From assembly GCA_023415055.1 (NCBI GenBank), contig JAEZLZ010000103.1, forward strand, positions 56,763 through 120,762: a stretch of DNA of 64,000 bases, given 5' to 3'. The notes under the pieces are model-generated. The model saw nothing but the letters and a program-made list of their open reading frames with translations. It searched no databases and was not told the DNA's origin. Shown piece by piece: positions 16,710 to 26,490 of this stretch. The stretch comes from Bacillota bacterium. Lineage in GTDB: Bacteria; Bacillota; Clostridia; Lachnospirales; Lachnospiraceae. The position numbers were made by a program, and so were the translations under genes. The stretch's first letter is position 1; every line of letters begins with the position of its first letter.

Positions 16710-17821
16710 CTCGTCGCCTCCTGTCTGCCGGATATTTCATTGGCCGTTTCTGCTGTATCCTGATCTTTCAGCATCATATCAATTCTCTTTTTGAGCTCAG
16801 CCGGCATGCTAACCTTGGGAGCGTTCTCATGAAGCAGCCAGGTAGCCGCATAATGGGTATCCGAGATCTGAAACATCGGCGGCTCCTTCTTAAAATCAAT
16901 ATTCAGCGCATAGATATTACGTGGTGCAAAGGAATCTCCGTCCACCTTATGTAATAGATTCGGGGGGCTTCCCGGTATCGTATATAGTTTATCCTCACTG
17001 CTGTTCAGATCCGGCATCGCGGATAACAATCCCCAGGTATAGGGATGTCTCGGCTCATAGAAGATCTCCTCGGTGGTTCCCATCTCTACAACCTTACCGG
17101 CATACATAACCTCCACATAATCTGCTACCTTTGCTACAACACCAAGATCATGCGTAATATAAATAACAGAGATACCGGTCTTGGCCTGGATATCCTTGAT
17201 GAGCTCCAGAATCTTTGCTTGTATGGTTACATCCAGTGCTGTCGTCGGTTCGTCGCAAATCAAAAGCTCTGGATCGCAGGAAAGCGCAATTGCGATTACC
17301 ACTCTCTGCCGCATACCACCGGACAATTGATGCGGGTAATTCTTCATCCTTTTCTCCGGGTCTGTGATGCCAACCAACTCTAATAGCTTAATTGCCTTTT
17401 GATAAGCTTCCTTCTTCGGAGTGTTATAATGATAGATCATCCCCTCCGTCAGCTGAGCACCGACCGTCATCGTCGGATTCAGAGAGGTCATGGGGTCCTG
17501 AAATACCATAGCGATCCGCTTACCATTGATACGTTTTCTCATTTCTTTCTTAGTAAGTGTCAGCAGATCGGTCGTAATCTCTTCCTTATCCCGATTGTAC
17601 GTGAATTGGATGCTGCCGCTGTTTATCTTACCGTTGTTACTTAATATGCCCATAATTGCCTTTACGGTTACCGACTTGCCACTGCCGCTCTCGCCAACAA
17701 TGGCCAGTGTCTCCCCCTTGTAAAGTGAGAGGTTCATACCGCGGATGACGTTAACCTCTCCGGCGGAGGTAGTAAAGGAGATGGATAAATCTTTAATCGA
17801 TAATATTTTTTTCTTTTCCAT
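16706..17821 (-). CDS. oppD: Oligopeptide ABC transporter ATP-binding protein
   Basis: A 371-residue ATPase and partner of OppF. Walker A is GESGSGKSVTV, Q-loop VFQDPMTSLNPTMTVG, signature QLSGGMRQRVVIAIAL, Walker B PELLICDEPTTALDV and switch THDLGVV. The Opp/Dpp C-terminal region is present (PRHPYTWGLLSAMPDL then IPGSPPNL), but it lacks the Cys cluster of members that carry an iron-sulfur site. The tail extends about 35 residues past the usual end. A GGGGGCGG site precedes the ATG. It is ten bases after oppC and overlaps oppF by four. Confidence 0.95.
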   Translation of the reverse strand: MEKKKILSIKDLSISFTTSAGEVNVIRGMNLSLYKGETLAIVGESGSGKSVTVKAIMGILSNNGKINSGSIQFTYNRDKEEITTDLLTLTKKEMRKRINGKRIAMVFQDPMTSLNPTMTVGAQLTEGMIYHYNTPKKEAYQKAIKLLELVGITDPEKRMKNYPHQLSGGMRQRVVIAIALSCDPELLICDEPTTALDVTIQAKILELIKDIQAKTGISVIYITHDLGVVAKVADYVEVMYAGKVVEMGTTEEIFYEPRHPYTWGLLSAMPDLNSSEDKLYTIPGSPPNLLHKVDGDSFAPRNIYALNIDFKKEPPMFQISDTHYAATWLLHENAPKVSMPAELKKRIDMMLKDQDTAETANEISGRQEATR

Positions 17822-17831
17822 GTGCCGCCCC

Positions 17832-18887
17832 CTACATTTCCTTCATCTTGGGATCAAACGCATCCCTAAGACCATCTGCCATCATGTTGAAGCTTAGCAT
17901 AATCAAAGCCAGAACGATTACCGGAAATACGATCATATAAGGATGTGTCGTAAAGGATTTGAACGCATCACTGATCAATGATCCAAGCGACGCAAGCGGA
18001 GCCGGTACACCCAGTCCGATAAAAGCTAAAAAAGCTTCCGTAAAGATCGCATTCGGGATGGAGAACATGGACATGATGATAAGCTGACCGAAGATGTTCG
18101 GTAAGATCTCCTTAAAGATAATAAAGAGATTTTTTGCACCCAGAGTCTTAGATGCCAATATAAACTCCTGCTCCTTTAGTTTCAGTACCTGAGCTCTTGC
18201 TATACGGCTCATACCGATCCAGCCGGTAATCGCCAACGCAAGGGTGATCGTCACTAATCCAGGCTTAAATACCAAGATCAGCAGGGTAACGATAACCAGA
18301 GTAGGGATACCGTTCAGTATCTCCGAGAAACGTTGAAGCACCATATCCACCTTTCCGCCGAAGTAGCCGGAGATCAGACCGTAGACCATGCCGAAGCACA
18401 TATCAACAATTACTGCGACTAAAGCGATGTATAAGGATATTCTTGTTCCGGTCCAGGTTCTGGTAAAGATATCGCGTCCGAGTACATCCGTACCAAACCA
18501 GTAATAAACCTCCTCCAGACCGGTCTTTACCGACGGATCCTCCGACAGATATTTATTCTGTGTAACAGAGCCGGTGGAGGTATGCATCTTCTCAGAACCA
18601 TCGAAGATACCCAGCTTTTCAATGCCGGGAATTCTTGGCGCTAGATTTTGATGCGTAATAATCTGCGAATCATAGGTATGCCCGGTCATATTCGGTCCGA
18701 TGATTGCCATACTGATTACGATAATAATAAAGACGATGCCCACTACAGCACCCTTATTCTGGGTAAAACGGGCTAAGATATCCTTCCAGATTGGTTTACT
18801 GGGAAAGGTCTCGTCCACCCGTGAGATTTTTTCTGCTCCGACAAGCTCAAAATCCTCCGGTGCAAATTCTAATTGTGAATTATTCAT
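17832..18887 (-). CDS. oppC: Oligopeptide ABC transporter permease
   Basis: The inner-membrane subunit, 351 residues. The start is the ATG at 18887 (MNNSQLEFAPEDFEL) with AGGGGGAGG just upstream, rather than an upstream alternative at 18923. It has a cytoplasmic N-terminus, one helix (about 50-72), an extracellular insert of about 80 residues, then five helices. The EAA loop is visible as ASKTLGAKNLFIIFKEILPNI. The external insert holds LAPRIPGIEKLGIFDGSEK, longer than in many OppC proteins. The start overlaps the oppB stop by eight bases. Confidence 0.93.
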   Translation of the reverse strand: MNNSQLEFAPEDFELVGAEKISRVDETFPSKPIWKDILARFTQNKGAVVGIVFIIIVISMAIIGPNMTGHTYDSQIITHQNLAPRIPGIEKLGIFDGSEKMHTSTGSVTQNKYLSEDPSVKTGLEEVYYWFGTDVLGRDIFTRTWTGTRISLYIALVAVIVDMCFGMVYGLISGYFGGKVDMVLQRFSEILNGIPTLVIVTLLILVFKPGLVTITLALAITGWIGMSRIARAQVLKLKEQEFILASKTLGAKNLFIIFKEILPNIFGQLIIMSMFSIPNAIFTEAFLAFIGLGVPAPLASLGSLISDAFKSFTTHPYMIVFPVIVLALIMLSFNMMADGLRDAFDPKMKEM

Positions 18888-19821
18888 GTTCCTCCCCCTT
18901 TGCAAGTCTGATTCTGGGGTCAATCACGCCATAAAGAATATCCACAACGAGCATAATTCCGATATACATAATGCTATAGATGAAAGTTAAGGCAACCACC
19001 ACATTATAATCATTGGATTGAATCGCGGATACCAAGAGGCTTCCGATGCCGGGAATCGAGAACAGCTTCTCAATCACAAGACTACCGGTCATGAGTCCCA
19101 CCACTAACGGTGCCAATACCGTGATAATCGGTATAAGCGCATTACGAAGAGCATGCTTGAAGATCAACTGAAAGCTATTTAAGCCTTTACTTTCCGCTAA
19201 CAGCATATACTCAGAACCAAGCACCTCGAGCATCTCAGTTCTCGTAAAACGGGCGACCGTTGCTACGGTAAACATACACAAAGAGATGGTAGGCATCACC
19301 GAGGAATAAATAGGCGACTCCATTTGATAAAGCAAAGGGAACCATTTTAAACGAAAGCCCAGTGCATAAATTAAAGCCATCGCAAATACATAGGAGGGTA
19401 AGCTTACTCCTAGTACAGAGATTACTGTTGTAATTGTATCATAAATCGTATTATGCTTAATTGCCGCGATGATTCCTAAGATCAATCCGAGGATGGTTCC
19501 GATTAAGATCGCCTGACCACCGATACGAAGTGAAATCGGTAATCTTGTCTGCAGCAGTGCAGTGATCGGAGTATTCTTTGAGATTGTATAGGAAACACCA
19601 AAGTCCCCACTAAGCATAGCCTTAATGTAGTTAAAAAATCGTATCATCACAGGCTGATCCAGTCCGTACTTAGCATTGATGACTGCTCGCTGCGTATCAT
19701 TTAGTTTCTCATCATTAAAGGGAGAACCCGGCATGAATTCCAGCATAAGAAACAGCACTAGTAAAATAACCAACAGGGTTATAACTGATATGATAACCCG
19801 CTTCATAATGTATTTTTTCAC
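18880..19821 (-). CDS. oppB: Oligopeptide ABC transporter permease
   Basis: A 313-residue integral-membrane subunit. The start is GTG at 19821, with AAGGAG nine bases upstream; Met6 is the alternative. It has six predicted helices, a first periplasmic segment MPGSPFNDEKLNDTQRAV, and the EAA loop AESKGLNSFQLIFKHALRNALIP. The sequence FSIPGIGSLLVSAIQSNDYNVV is typical of OppB/DppB. It overlaps oppC by eight bases. A hairpin lies between it and oppA. Confidence 0.95.
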   Translation of the reverse strand: MKKYIMKRVIISVITLLVILLVLFLMLEFMPGSPFNDEKLNDTQRAVINAKYGLDQPVMIRFFNYIKAMLSGDFGVSYTISKNTPITALLQTRLPISLRIGGQAILIGTILGLILGIIAAIKHNTIYDTITTVISVLGVSLPSYVFAMALIYALGFRLKWFPLLYQMESPIYSSVMPTISLCMFTVATVARFTRTEMLEVLGSEYMLLAESKGLNSFQLIFKHALRNALIPIITVLAPLVVGLMTGSLVIEKLFSIPGIGSLLVSAIQSNDYNVVVALTFIYSIMYIGIMLVVDILYGVIDPRIRLAKGEEHE

Positions 19822-19968
19822 TTATTCACACTCCTTACCATATACTGAGGTATCATCCACAGAAAGCTCATTTTCTCTTATATAATCTACAATAGGAGTT
19901 CTGCATTGACAGCAAAACTCCGTCCTGATTAATTATATAATGCTTGAAGGATCTACCTTTTCACTACC

Positions 19969-20022
19969 AAGAATAGTGACGCCACCTTCCAGGGTAATGC
20001 CCAAGAGAGCGTCACTATTCTT
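19969..20022 (-). terminator. Intercistronic hairpin between oppA and oppB
   Basis: AAGAATAGTGACGC (19969-19982) pairs perfectly with GCGTCACTATTCTT (20009-20022), giving a 14-bp stem. On the minus strand the tail is GGTAG, without a U-run. It is therefore better read as a partial terminator or mRNA-stabilising element that raises oppA over oppBCDF. Confidence 0.6.
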
Positions 20023-20074
20023 GCATAATGGATCAATTGCAGTCAGAAGACTGCTTTGATTATGGTTTATCTTC

Positions 20075-21778
20075 TTATTTGTTCTTCGTCGTATTCTTAT
20101 AGATTCTGTTAATACCTACGGAGTGGAATTCGATACCTTCAACGCCGGTCTTGATCATAACTGCATCACCCTTCTGGTAAACCGGGAAGATAACTGCTTC
20201 ATCCATAACCATCGTCTCAGCCTTCTTTAGGGCTTCCCATCTTGCAGCAAGGTCAAGAGCCAGGTCACCCTTCTTTGCTGATTCTATGATGGAATCATAA
20301 TCTGCATTGGACCAGAAGCCATAGTTATTCGGGCTTCCTGTAGTCCACATATCAAGATAGGTCATAGGGTCTGCATAGTCGGGACCCCAACGTGTTAAAC
20401 CAAGCTCGAAGTCACCCTCCTGCATTCTCTCTACACGGTTTTTCTTGGGCATAGTCTGAATCTCAATAGTGATTCCCGGTAAGGTAGTCTGAATCTCAGA
20501 CTGGATAAACTGAGCAACATTGATTGCTGATTCGGTATCCTCAACAATCATGGTATATTTTAATTCACTGATTCCGAGCTCAGTCTGAGCCTTCTGCCAG
20601 TATTCCAAAGCTTTTGCTTTATCGGTAGTCAGGTAGGTACCTGTAGTTTCACGGAAATCTTTTCCGTCGGGTCCGGTTGAAAGTAAAGTCGGAACTGCAA
20701 AGTCAGCTACGATGGAACCATCCTTTAAGATATTCTTAGCAATTGCCTCCTTATCATAAGAAAGGGCAAGTGCCATACGAAGGTTCACATTCTCAAGTCC
20801 TGCAACCTTCTGATTCGGAGATATGTACCAAAGATAGCCAGCCATAATGTTATGGAATTCCGGATCTGCCTGGAACTGCTCCACCTGCTCACCGGATAAG
20901 GTAGCCACATCTAAGTCACCATTTTGATAGGATAACATTGCCTGCTGGGAATCCTTAATTACCTGATACTGGATACCGTCAAGTGCAACCTTGGAAGCAT
21001 CCCAGTAGGTGGGGCTCTTGGTTAAGCTGATCGTAGTAGCAGCAGGCTCATAAGCGGAAATCATAAAGGGTCCGTTACTAAGAATTGTCTCCGGAGAGGT
21101 TCCAAAGCTATCTCCTGCTGCGGTAAAGAAAGCTTCATTCACCGGCAGGAAAGAAGGGAATGCCATCAAGGATTCAAAGAAGGGGACCGGAACATCCAAG
21201 GTTACCACCAAGGTCTTATCATCCTGTGCTACGACACCTAATTGATCCGGAGCAACTTCACCTGCAGTGATCGCTGCAGCATTCTTGATACCTGCGATTT
21301 CTGCAATGAACGCATATTCGCTTGCAACTGCGGGATCAACGAGACGTCTCCAGGAAAATACAAAATCACCTGCGGTTACCGGAGTACCGTTGGACCACTT
21401 TGCATCTCTGAGCTTAAAGGTGTAGGTTAAGCCGTCTGTACTCTTATCCACTGATTCTGCCATTGCAAGAATCGGTGTACCGGCACCATCGATGGAATAC
21501 AAACCTTCCGTAACCGCTGCCAATACTTCAAAGGAAGTACCGTCGGTAGCGATTTGCGGATCCATGGATGCTACCTCCACATCAAAATGTACCTTCAGGA
21601 TATTGCCTGAGGCTTCTGCAACATCGTTTGTATCAGTTGTTGCAGCGTCATTTGTACCGGTGGTGCTCTCAGGTGCCTTGGTATCTGTAGTTTTCTTGGA
21701 ATCGCTACTGCAGGCAACCAGAGAGAACATCAGTAGCAAAGCGAGTGTTAATGCAAATAACTTACTAATTCTCTTCAT
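20075..21778 (-). CDS. oppA: Oligopeptide-binding lipoprotein
   Basis: An extracellular substrate-binding lipoprotein of the SBP_bac_5 family, 567 residues. The start at 21778 (MKRISKLFALTLALLL) follows AAGGAGAAG; an upstream extension to 21865 is not coding. The signal peptide ends in the lipobox LVAC with Cys23 as the lipidated residue. A Thr/Asp-rich spacer follows. The family signature DGLTYTFKLRDAKWSNGTPVTAGDFVFSWRR is present around residues 107-136. It has its own consensus promoter and precedes oppBCDF. Confidence 0.95.
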   Translation of the reverse strand: MKRISKLFALTLALLLMFSLVACSSDSKKTTDTKAPESTTGTNDAATTDTNDVAEASGNILKVHFDVEVASMDPQIATDGTSFEVLAAVTEGLYSIDGAGTPILAMAESVDKSTDGLTYTFKLRDAKWSNGTPVTAGDFVFSWRRLVDPAVASEYAFIAEIAGIKNAAAITAGEVAPDQLGVVAQDDKTLVVTLDVPVPFFESLMAFPSFLPVNEAFFTAAGDSFGTSPETILSNGPFMISAYEPAATTISLTKSPTYWDASKVALDGIQYQVIKDSQQAMLSYQNGDLDVATLSGEQVEQFQADPEFHNIMAGYLWYISPNQKVAGLENVNLRMALALSYDKEAIAKNILKDGSIVADFAVPTLLSTGPDGKDFRETTGTYLTTDKAKALEYWQKAQTELGISELKYTMIVEDTESAINVAQFIQSEIQTTLPGITIEIQTMPKKNRVERMQEGDFELGLTRWGPDYADPMTYLDMWTTGSPNNYGFWSNADYDSIIESAKKGDLALDLAARWEALKKAETMVMDEAVIFPVYQKGDAVMIKTGVEGIEFHSVGINRIYKNTTKNK

Positions 21779-21893
21779 ATATTCTTCTCCTTTTCTTAAG
21801 CAAAAGACATATTTATGTATAAAAAAAGCGGTCCTGTGAAATTCCATTAAAATTTTCATGACCACATCGTCTTCTGCCTAGATTATGGAAATT

Positions 21894-21922
21894 ATTATAT
21901 CTATCCTTAAACAGTTTGTCAA
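21894..21922 (-). promoter_or_regulatory. Full-consensus sigma-A promoter of oppA
   Basis: On the minus strand TTGACA (21917-21922) and TATAAT (21894-21899) are exactly 17 bases apart, which is a full match to the vegetative promoter consensus. The leader to the oppA ATG would be about 110 bases. Confidence 0.85.
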
Positions 21923-22007
21923 TATAAATTTGTAGAGCAATATAGCGTTAATTCGATAAAGCATCAATCCGTTAATGGAAAAGCACTGCGAAGCGTCATA
22001 CAGCAAT

Positions 22008-22075
22008 CGGGGGATGCTACAAAACACAGGCTTTCATCCATAATGGTTGTATCCTGGGTCCGGCAGCATCCCCGG
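22008..22075. terminator. Hairpin after csoR, shared GGATGCT... terminator type
   Basis: GGGGATGCT(A)C at 22010-22020 pairs with G(C)AGCATCCCC at 22063-22073, enclosing a 42-base loop that contains further pairing (CAGG/CCTG). It lies 12 bases after the csoR stop and 86 bases upstream of the oppA promoter. The U-tract is on the plus side (TATTTTATA), so the minus-strand direction is uncertain. Confidence 0.55.
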
Positions 22076-22086
22076 TATTTTATATG

Positions 22087-22350
22087 TTATTTCGTAAGTT
22101 TGTCTACGATGCTTCGGATCTCCTGCAATTTTTCCTCCGCATTGCCATTCTCAATCGCTTCCTTGACACACATGTCAATATGTCCATGCAGCACCTCCCG
22201 ATTCACCTTATGAAGGATGGCTTCGGTTGCAATGATCTGATTCGAGATATCGATACAATATCGATCCTCTTCAATCATATTCAGAATTCCATCGATCTGG
22301 CCTCTGGCTGTTTTAAGGAGCCGGCTGACCTTTTCTCTGTCTGCTTTCAT
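22087..22350 (-). CDS. csoR: CsoR-type copper-sensing repressor
   Basis: An 87-residue, all-helical DNA-binding repressor. The copper ligands are Cys32, His57 and Cys61, with the 25- and 4-residue spacing of CsoR (Cys-His-Cys), not the FrmR pattern. The N-terminus KVSRLLKTARGQIDGILNMI is the DNA-contacting helix. The ATG follows GAGGTGATGAGG. It is the last gene of copA-copZ-csoR. Cu(I) binding would release it from the operator upstream of copA, so it probably regulates its own operon. Confidence 0.92.
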   Translation of the reverse strand: MKADREKVSRLLKTARGQIDGILNMIEEDRYCIDISNQIIATEAILHKVNREVLHGHIDMCVKEAIENGNAEEKLQEIRSIVDKLTK

Positions 22351-22362
22351 TCCTCATCACCT

Positions 22363-22590
22363 CTACGAGAAGAGTCCCTTCTTCTCCATGATACACTCTA
22401 CCTGATATCCTGCTTCGGTTACGGTATCACGAAGAGTCTGATCATCCACATCCTTTTTCAGATTTACAACAGCCCTGTTCTTTTTCAGATCCACTTTTGC
22501 CTCCACTCCGTCGATGCTGTTTAAAGCCTTTTCAACTCTCGCCTGGCAATGTTCACAGGTCATTCCCTTAATGTCCATTATTTTTTTCAT
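22363..22590 (-). CDS. copZ: Copper chaperone (HMA domain)
   Basis: A 75-residue ferredoxin-like metallochaperone. The start is the ATG at 22590 (MKKIMDIKGMTCEHCQ) with AAAGGAG upstream; a longer frame to 22659 has no site. MTCEHC is the Cu(I)-binding CxxC loop (residues 10-15). The rest, VEKALNSIDGVEAKVDLKK, is typical of HMA domains. It lies between copA and csoR and would deliver copper to CopA. A 130-base gap separates it from copA. Confidence 0.93.
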   Translation of the reverse strand: MKKIMDIKGMTCEHCQARVEKALNSIDGVEAKVDLKKNRAVVNLKKDVDDQTLRDTVTEAGYQVECIMEKKGLFS

Positions 22591-22720
22591 GTCTATTTCT
22601 CCTTTCAGAATTTTTGTTTCGCAATAAGTATTGGTACTATCAAAATATATATTCATCAATCGGTTTTCCTGATTTTAAAAAGAATACCCATTGTAGAATC
22701 TTAATTTATCTTTTATAAGC

Positions 22721-24988
22721 TTATTTCGATTTAAAGAACCTCAACCGTAAGGCATTGGTCACTACAAATACCGAGCTTAAGCTCATTGCCGCTGCTCCGA
22801 ACATCGGACTCAACTTCCATCCAAGCGCCAGATAAAACGCCCCTGCTGCCAATGGAATTCCCATGATATTATAAAAGAAGGCCCAGAAAAGATTTTCTTT
22901 AATATTACGAAGCGTGGCTTTACTTAGTTGGATCGCTGTAACCACATCCTGCAAATCACTTTTCATCAAAACCACATCGGCTGATTCGATCGCAACATCT
23001 GTACCTGCTCCGATGGCTATTCCCACATCTGCTCTAACAAGCGCCGGAGCATCATTGATTCCATCCCCGATCATGGCTACCTTATGTCCGCCCTCTTGTA
23101 GCTTACGTATTTCACTTTCCTTGTCCTGAGGAAGAACCTCGGCAATCACCCTATCAATGGATAACTCCTTCTGTATTGCCTCCGCAGTCTGTTTGTTATC
23201 TCCGGTCAGCATGACCACATCGATGCCCATCCTTCGAAAGGATCTGATTGCTTCCGGACTGGTAGCCTTTACAACATCCGCAACTGCAATCATACCTAAC
23301 ATCTTCTTCGCCTCTGCAAAGAATAGCGGTGTCTTTCCATTCATTGCAAGACTCTTTGCTTTATCCTCGTATCCGGCCAGATCCACCTGCTTTTCTGTCA
23401 TAAACTGAGCGTTACCTGCGATATATTCCTTACCGGACAACTGAGCAATGATTCCCCTTCCTGAGACTGCCTGAAACTCCTCAACCTCTGGATAGGTAAT
23501 ACTAAGCTCTTCCGCTCTTTGTACGATTGCCTCGGATAACGGATGCTCCGAAGGCTTCTCTATGGCAGCAGCAACCTGAAGAAGTGCCTCCTCTGTGATA
23601 CCATTTGCTATAATAATGTCCGTAACCTTTGGTTTACCCTCTGTGATTGTACCGGTTTTATCAAGAACCACGGTTCTAATCTGATGCAGCAGCTCTAGAG
23701 ACTCAGCTGATTTGAACAGTATACCATACTGCGCTCCTTTTCCTGTTCCTACCATGATCGCAACCGGAGTGGCAAGACCAAGTGCACAAGGGCATGAAAT
23801 CACGAGCACAGCAATCCCAATGGATAAAGCAAATTCAATGGAGTAACCCATAAGCAGCCATATTGCTGCAGCCAGAATTGCAATTACGATCACTGCAGGA
23901 ACAAATACACCACTGATTCGGTCAGCTAATTTTGAGATGGGAGCTTTCGAAGAGCCTGCTTCCTCCACCAGCCTTACGATCTGTGCCAGTGTCGTATCAT
24001 TTCCTACCTTCTCTGCTCTCATCTTAAAATATCCGGATTTATTCATGGTCGCGCCGATCACCTTATCACCGACGTGTTTTTCTACCGGGATACTTTCACC
24101 TGTCAAGGCTGCCTGGTCGACTGCAGAGCTTCCTTCTATGATTATACCATCGACCGGAACATTTTCGCCGGGACGGACGATCAGGATATCTCCCGGATTG
24201 ACCTCTTCTATTGGTAATTCAACTTCAATTCCATCACGTAGAACACTGGCAGTCTTCGGCGCCAGATCAAGCAGCTTAGCAATCGCTTCGGAGGTTCTTC
24301 CCTTGGATCTTGTCTCGAGATATTTCCCTAAGGTAATCAAGGTTAATATTGTACCTGCAGATTCAAAATATAAATCGTGTAAATAATGCTTCACCATTTC
24401 CACATCATTATGACCCAGCCCGTATCCGATTCTATAGATTGCAAACAGTCCGTAAAGAATTGCTGCCGAAGAACCAATTGCAATCAGGGAATCCATATTC
24501 GGAGAGCGGTGCCAAAGAGTCTTAAAGCCAATCTGGAAATACTTACGATTTATATACACAATCGGTAAGGTTAACAGAAGCTGTGTAAAGGCTAAAGTAA
24601 TCCCATTCTCCGGTCCCATCACCGACATAGGCAGGGGAAGTCCCAACATATGTCCCATTGCCAGATATAATAGCGGGAGTAAAAATACAAAGGATACCAC
24701 AATCCTTGTCTTCATCTCCTTCTGCTCCTGCTCTACAGGATTTACCTTCTCCGATTTCTTCACTGTGGTATTCTCTCTTGTATATTCTGTTGCTCCATAG
24801 CCTGCCGAAACTACAGCAGTAATTATACTGTCATTATTCAGAACCGCATCGTCGAATTCGACGTTCATGCTGTTGGAAAGTAAATTTACACTAACGGACT
24901 GAACTCCGTTCAGCTTACCCACGCTTCTCTCAACCGCAGCGGAGCAGGCAGAACAGGACATTCCGGTAACATTGAACTTTTGATTCAT
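22721..24988 (-). CDS. copA: Copper-exporting P1B-type ATPase
   Basis: A 755-residue ATPase that exports Cu(I). The start at 24988 (MNQKFNVTGMSCSACSAAV) follows AAGGAGTG; upstream extensions are not coding. It has one N-terminal HMA domain with MSCSAC. The transmembrane CPC motif is SCPCALGLATP. Further landmarks are the phosphorylation site DKTGTITEGKP, the ATP-binding HP pair in PSEHPLSEAI, and the hinge MIGDGINDAPAL. Length fits single-HMA CopA proteins. It leads the operon and has a CsoR-like operator and promoter just upstream. Confidence 0.96.
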   Translation of the reverse strand: MNQKFNVTGMSCSACSAAVERSVGKLNGVQSVSVNLLSNSMNVEFDDAVLNNDSIITAVVSAGYGATEYTRENTTVKKSEKVNPVEQEQKEMKTRIVVSFVFLLPLLYLAMGHMLGLPLPMSVMGPENGITLAFTQLLLTLPIVYINRKYFQIGFKTLWHRSPNMDSLIAIGSSAAILYGLFAIYRIGYGLGHNDVEMVKHYLHDLYFESAGTILTLITLGKYLETRSKGRTSEAIAKLLDLAPKTASVLRDGIEVELPIEEVNPGDILIVRPGENVPVDGIIIEGSSAVDQAALTGESIPVEKHVGDKVIGATMNKSGYFKMRAEKVGNDTTLAQIVRLVEEAGSSKAPISKLADRISGVFVPAVIVIAILAAAIWLLMGYSIEFALSIGIAVLVISCPCALGLATPVAIMVGTGKGAQYGILFKSAESLELLHQIRTVVLDKTGTITEGKPKVTDIIIANGITEEALLQVAAAIEKPSEHPLSEAIVQRAEELSITYPEVEEFQAVSGRGIIAQLSGKEYIAGNAQFMTEKQVDLAGYEDKAKSLAMNGKTPLFFAEAKKMLGMIAVADVVKATSPEAIRSFRRMGIDVVMLTGDNKQTAEAIQKELSIDRVIAEVLPQDKESEIRKLQEGGHKVAMIGDGINDAPALVRADVGIAIGAGTDVAIESADVVLMKSDLQDVVTAIQLSKATLRNIKENLFWAFFYNIMGIPLAAGAFYLALGWKLSPMFGAAAMSLSSVFVVTNALRLRFFKSK

Positions 24989-25020
24989 GTAATCACTCCT
25001 TATCCGTAAATCCATGTTAT

Positions 25021-25084
25021 TACCCCACCCATGGGGGGTGTATATACATATAATATTACGGGGATTGATAAATGTCAATCCCCG
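25021..25084 (-). promoter_or_regulatory. copA promoter with two dyads (probable CsoR operator)
   Basis: On the minus strand TTGACA (25073-25078) and TATTAT (25050-25055) are 17 bases apart. Downstream of the -10 is a GC-rich pseudopalindrome (25021-25040: ACCCCACCC/GGGGGGTGT), the type of site bound by CsoR. A second, nearly perfect 12-bp inverted repeat (TACGGGGATTGA and complement, 25057-25084) encloses the -35 region. Confidence 0.75.
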
Positions 25085-25104
25085 TATCATAATTTACTAT
25101 TTTA

Positions 25105-26319
25105 TTATAGTTTCTTAATTCGATCAATTGCCTCAAGAGTGCTATCATAAGTACCGAATGCGGTCAGCCTGAAGTAGCCTTCTCCGCTCGGTCCAAAGCC
25201 GGAGCCTGGTGTACCGACTACATTTGCCTTATCTAGCAGATAATCAAAGAATTCCCAGGAATTCATGCCCTTCGGAACCTCCAACCAGATATAAGGAGCA
25301 TTCACACCACCGGATACCGAATAGCCTGCAGACTGCAGTCCATCACGGATGACCTTGGCATTATTCATGTAATATGCGATCTGTTCCATGGTCTGCTTCT
25401 TGCCCTCTTCGGTATAGATTGCAGCACCTGCAAATTGCGTAATATATGGAGCTCCGTTGAACTTGGTACCGTGCCTTCTGGCCCAGAGACTGTTGAGGGA
25501 TACATCACCGCACTTAAGCTCCTTGGGAACAACGGTAAAGCCTAGTCTCGTTCCGGTAAAGCCAGCATTCTTCGAAAAACTGCGAAGCTCGATAGCGCAG
25601 GTTCTTGCTCCGTCACATTCGTAGATGGTATGAGGAACATTCTCCTCCGAGATATATGCTTCATAAGCGGCATCATAGATAATCACTGCTCCTACCTTAT
25701 TAGCGTAATCCACCCACTTCTGAAGTGCATCCTTTGTAATTGTAGAACCGGTTGGATTATTCGGGAAGCAGAGGTAGATCATATCCGGAATCTCAGTCGG
25801 CAGCTCAGGAGCAAAACCATTCTCTTTGGTACAGGGCATATAGATCACATTGGTCCACTTTCCGCTTTCTGCCTTATAGGTACCTGTTCTGCCTGCCATA
25901 ACATTCGAATCCACATAAACCGGATAGACAGGATCACATACCGCGATCTTATTATTCGCATCAAAGATCTCCTGAATATTGCCTGAATCACTCTTTGCAC
26001 CGTCACTGATAAAGATTTCATCGATGGAGATGTCAACACCGCGGGTCTTAAAATCATGATCAGCAATCGCTTTTCTTAAGAATTCATAACCCAAGTCCGG
26101 TGCATAACCTTTAAAGGTTTCCTTCACGCCCATATGATCAACTGCAGTATGAAGAGCAGATATCACTGCCGGAGCAAGGGGGAGAGTCACATCGCCGATT
26201 CCCAGACGAATGATCTTCTTATTCGGATTTGCTTCAGAATACTCCTTAACTTTCTTTCCAATGGTGGAAAACAGATAACTACCCGGTAATTTCAAATAAT
26301 TCTCATTAATCTTGAACAT
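25105..26319 (-). CDS. dapL: LL-diaminopimelate aminotransferase
   Basis: Converts tetrahydrodipicolinate directly to LL-diaminopimelate with glutamate as donor, bypassing the succinyl or acetyl routes to lysine and peptidoglycan. The start is taken as ATG at 26319 (MFKINENYLKLPGSYLF); a TTG four codons upstream is possible. It has 404 residues, usual for DapL. The PLP lysine is in SFSKNAGFTGTRLGF, and FPNNPTGSTITKDAL and DAAYEAYI are class I/II aminotransferase landmarks. It is downstream of dapF in the same direction, separated by a long hairpin and 293 bases. Confidence 0.95.
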   Translation of the reverse strand: MFKINENYLKLPGSYLFSTIGKKVKEYSEANPNKKIIRLGIGDVTLPLAPAVISALHTAVDHMGVKETFKGYAPDLGYEFLRKAIADHDFKTRGVDISIDEIFISDGAKSDSGNIQEIFDANNKIAVCDPVYPVYVDSNVMAGRTGTYKAESGKWTNVIYMPCTKENGFAPELPTEIPDMIYLCFPNNPTGSTITKDALQKWVDYANKVGAVIIYDAAYEAYISEENVPHTIYECDGARTCAIELRSFSKNAGFTGTRLGFTVVPKELKCGDVSLNSLWARRHGTKFNGAPYITQFAGAAIYTEEGKKQTMEQIAYYMNNAKVIRDGLQSAGYSVSGGVNAPYIWLEVPKGMNSWEFFDYLLDKANVVGTPGSGFGPSGEGYFRLTAFGTYDSTLEAIDRIKKL

Positions 26320-26490
26320 TAAATCTACCAACCTTTCTTCTTGAGTATCACCTACAATGAATGGATGATACCCCTGTCTTCTTGCTTGTACAACCTTCTA
26401 TTTCATTGCAGCTTTTATCTTGTAATATTTATAACCCATAATGCAAAATTATACAAGAAGAAAATGCTAATTTTGTTCTATCAGATCAAT

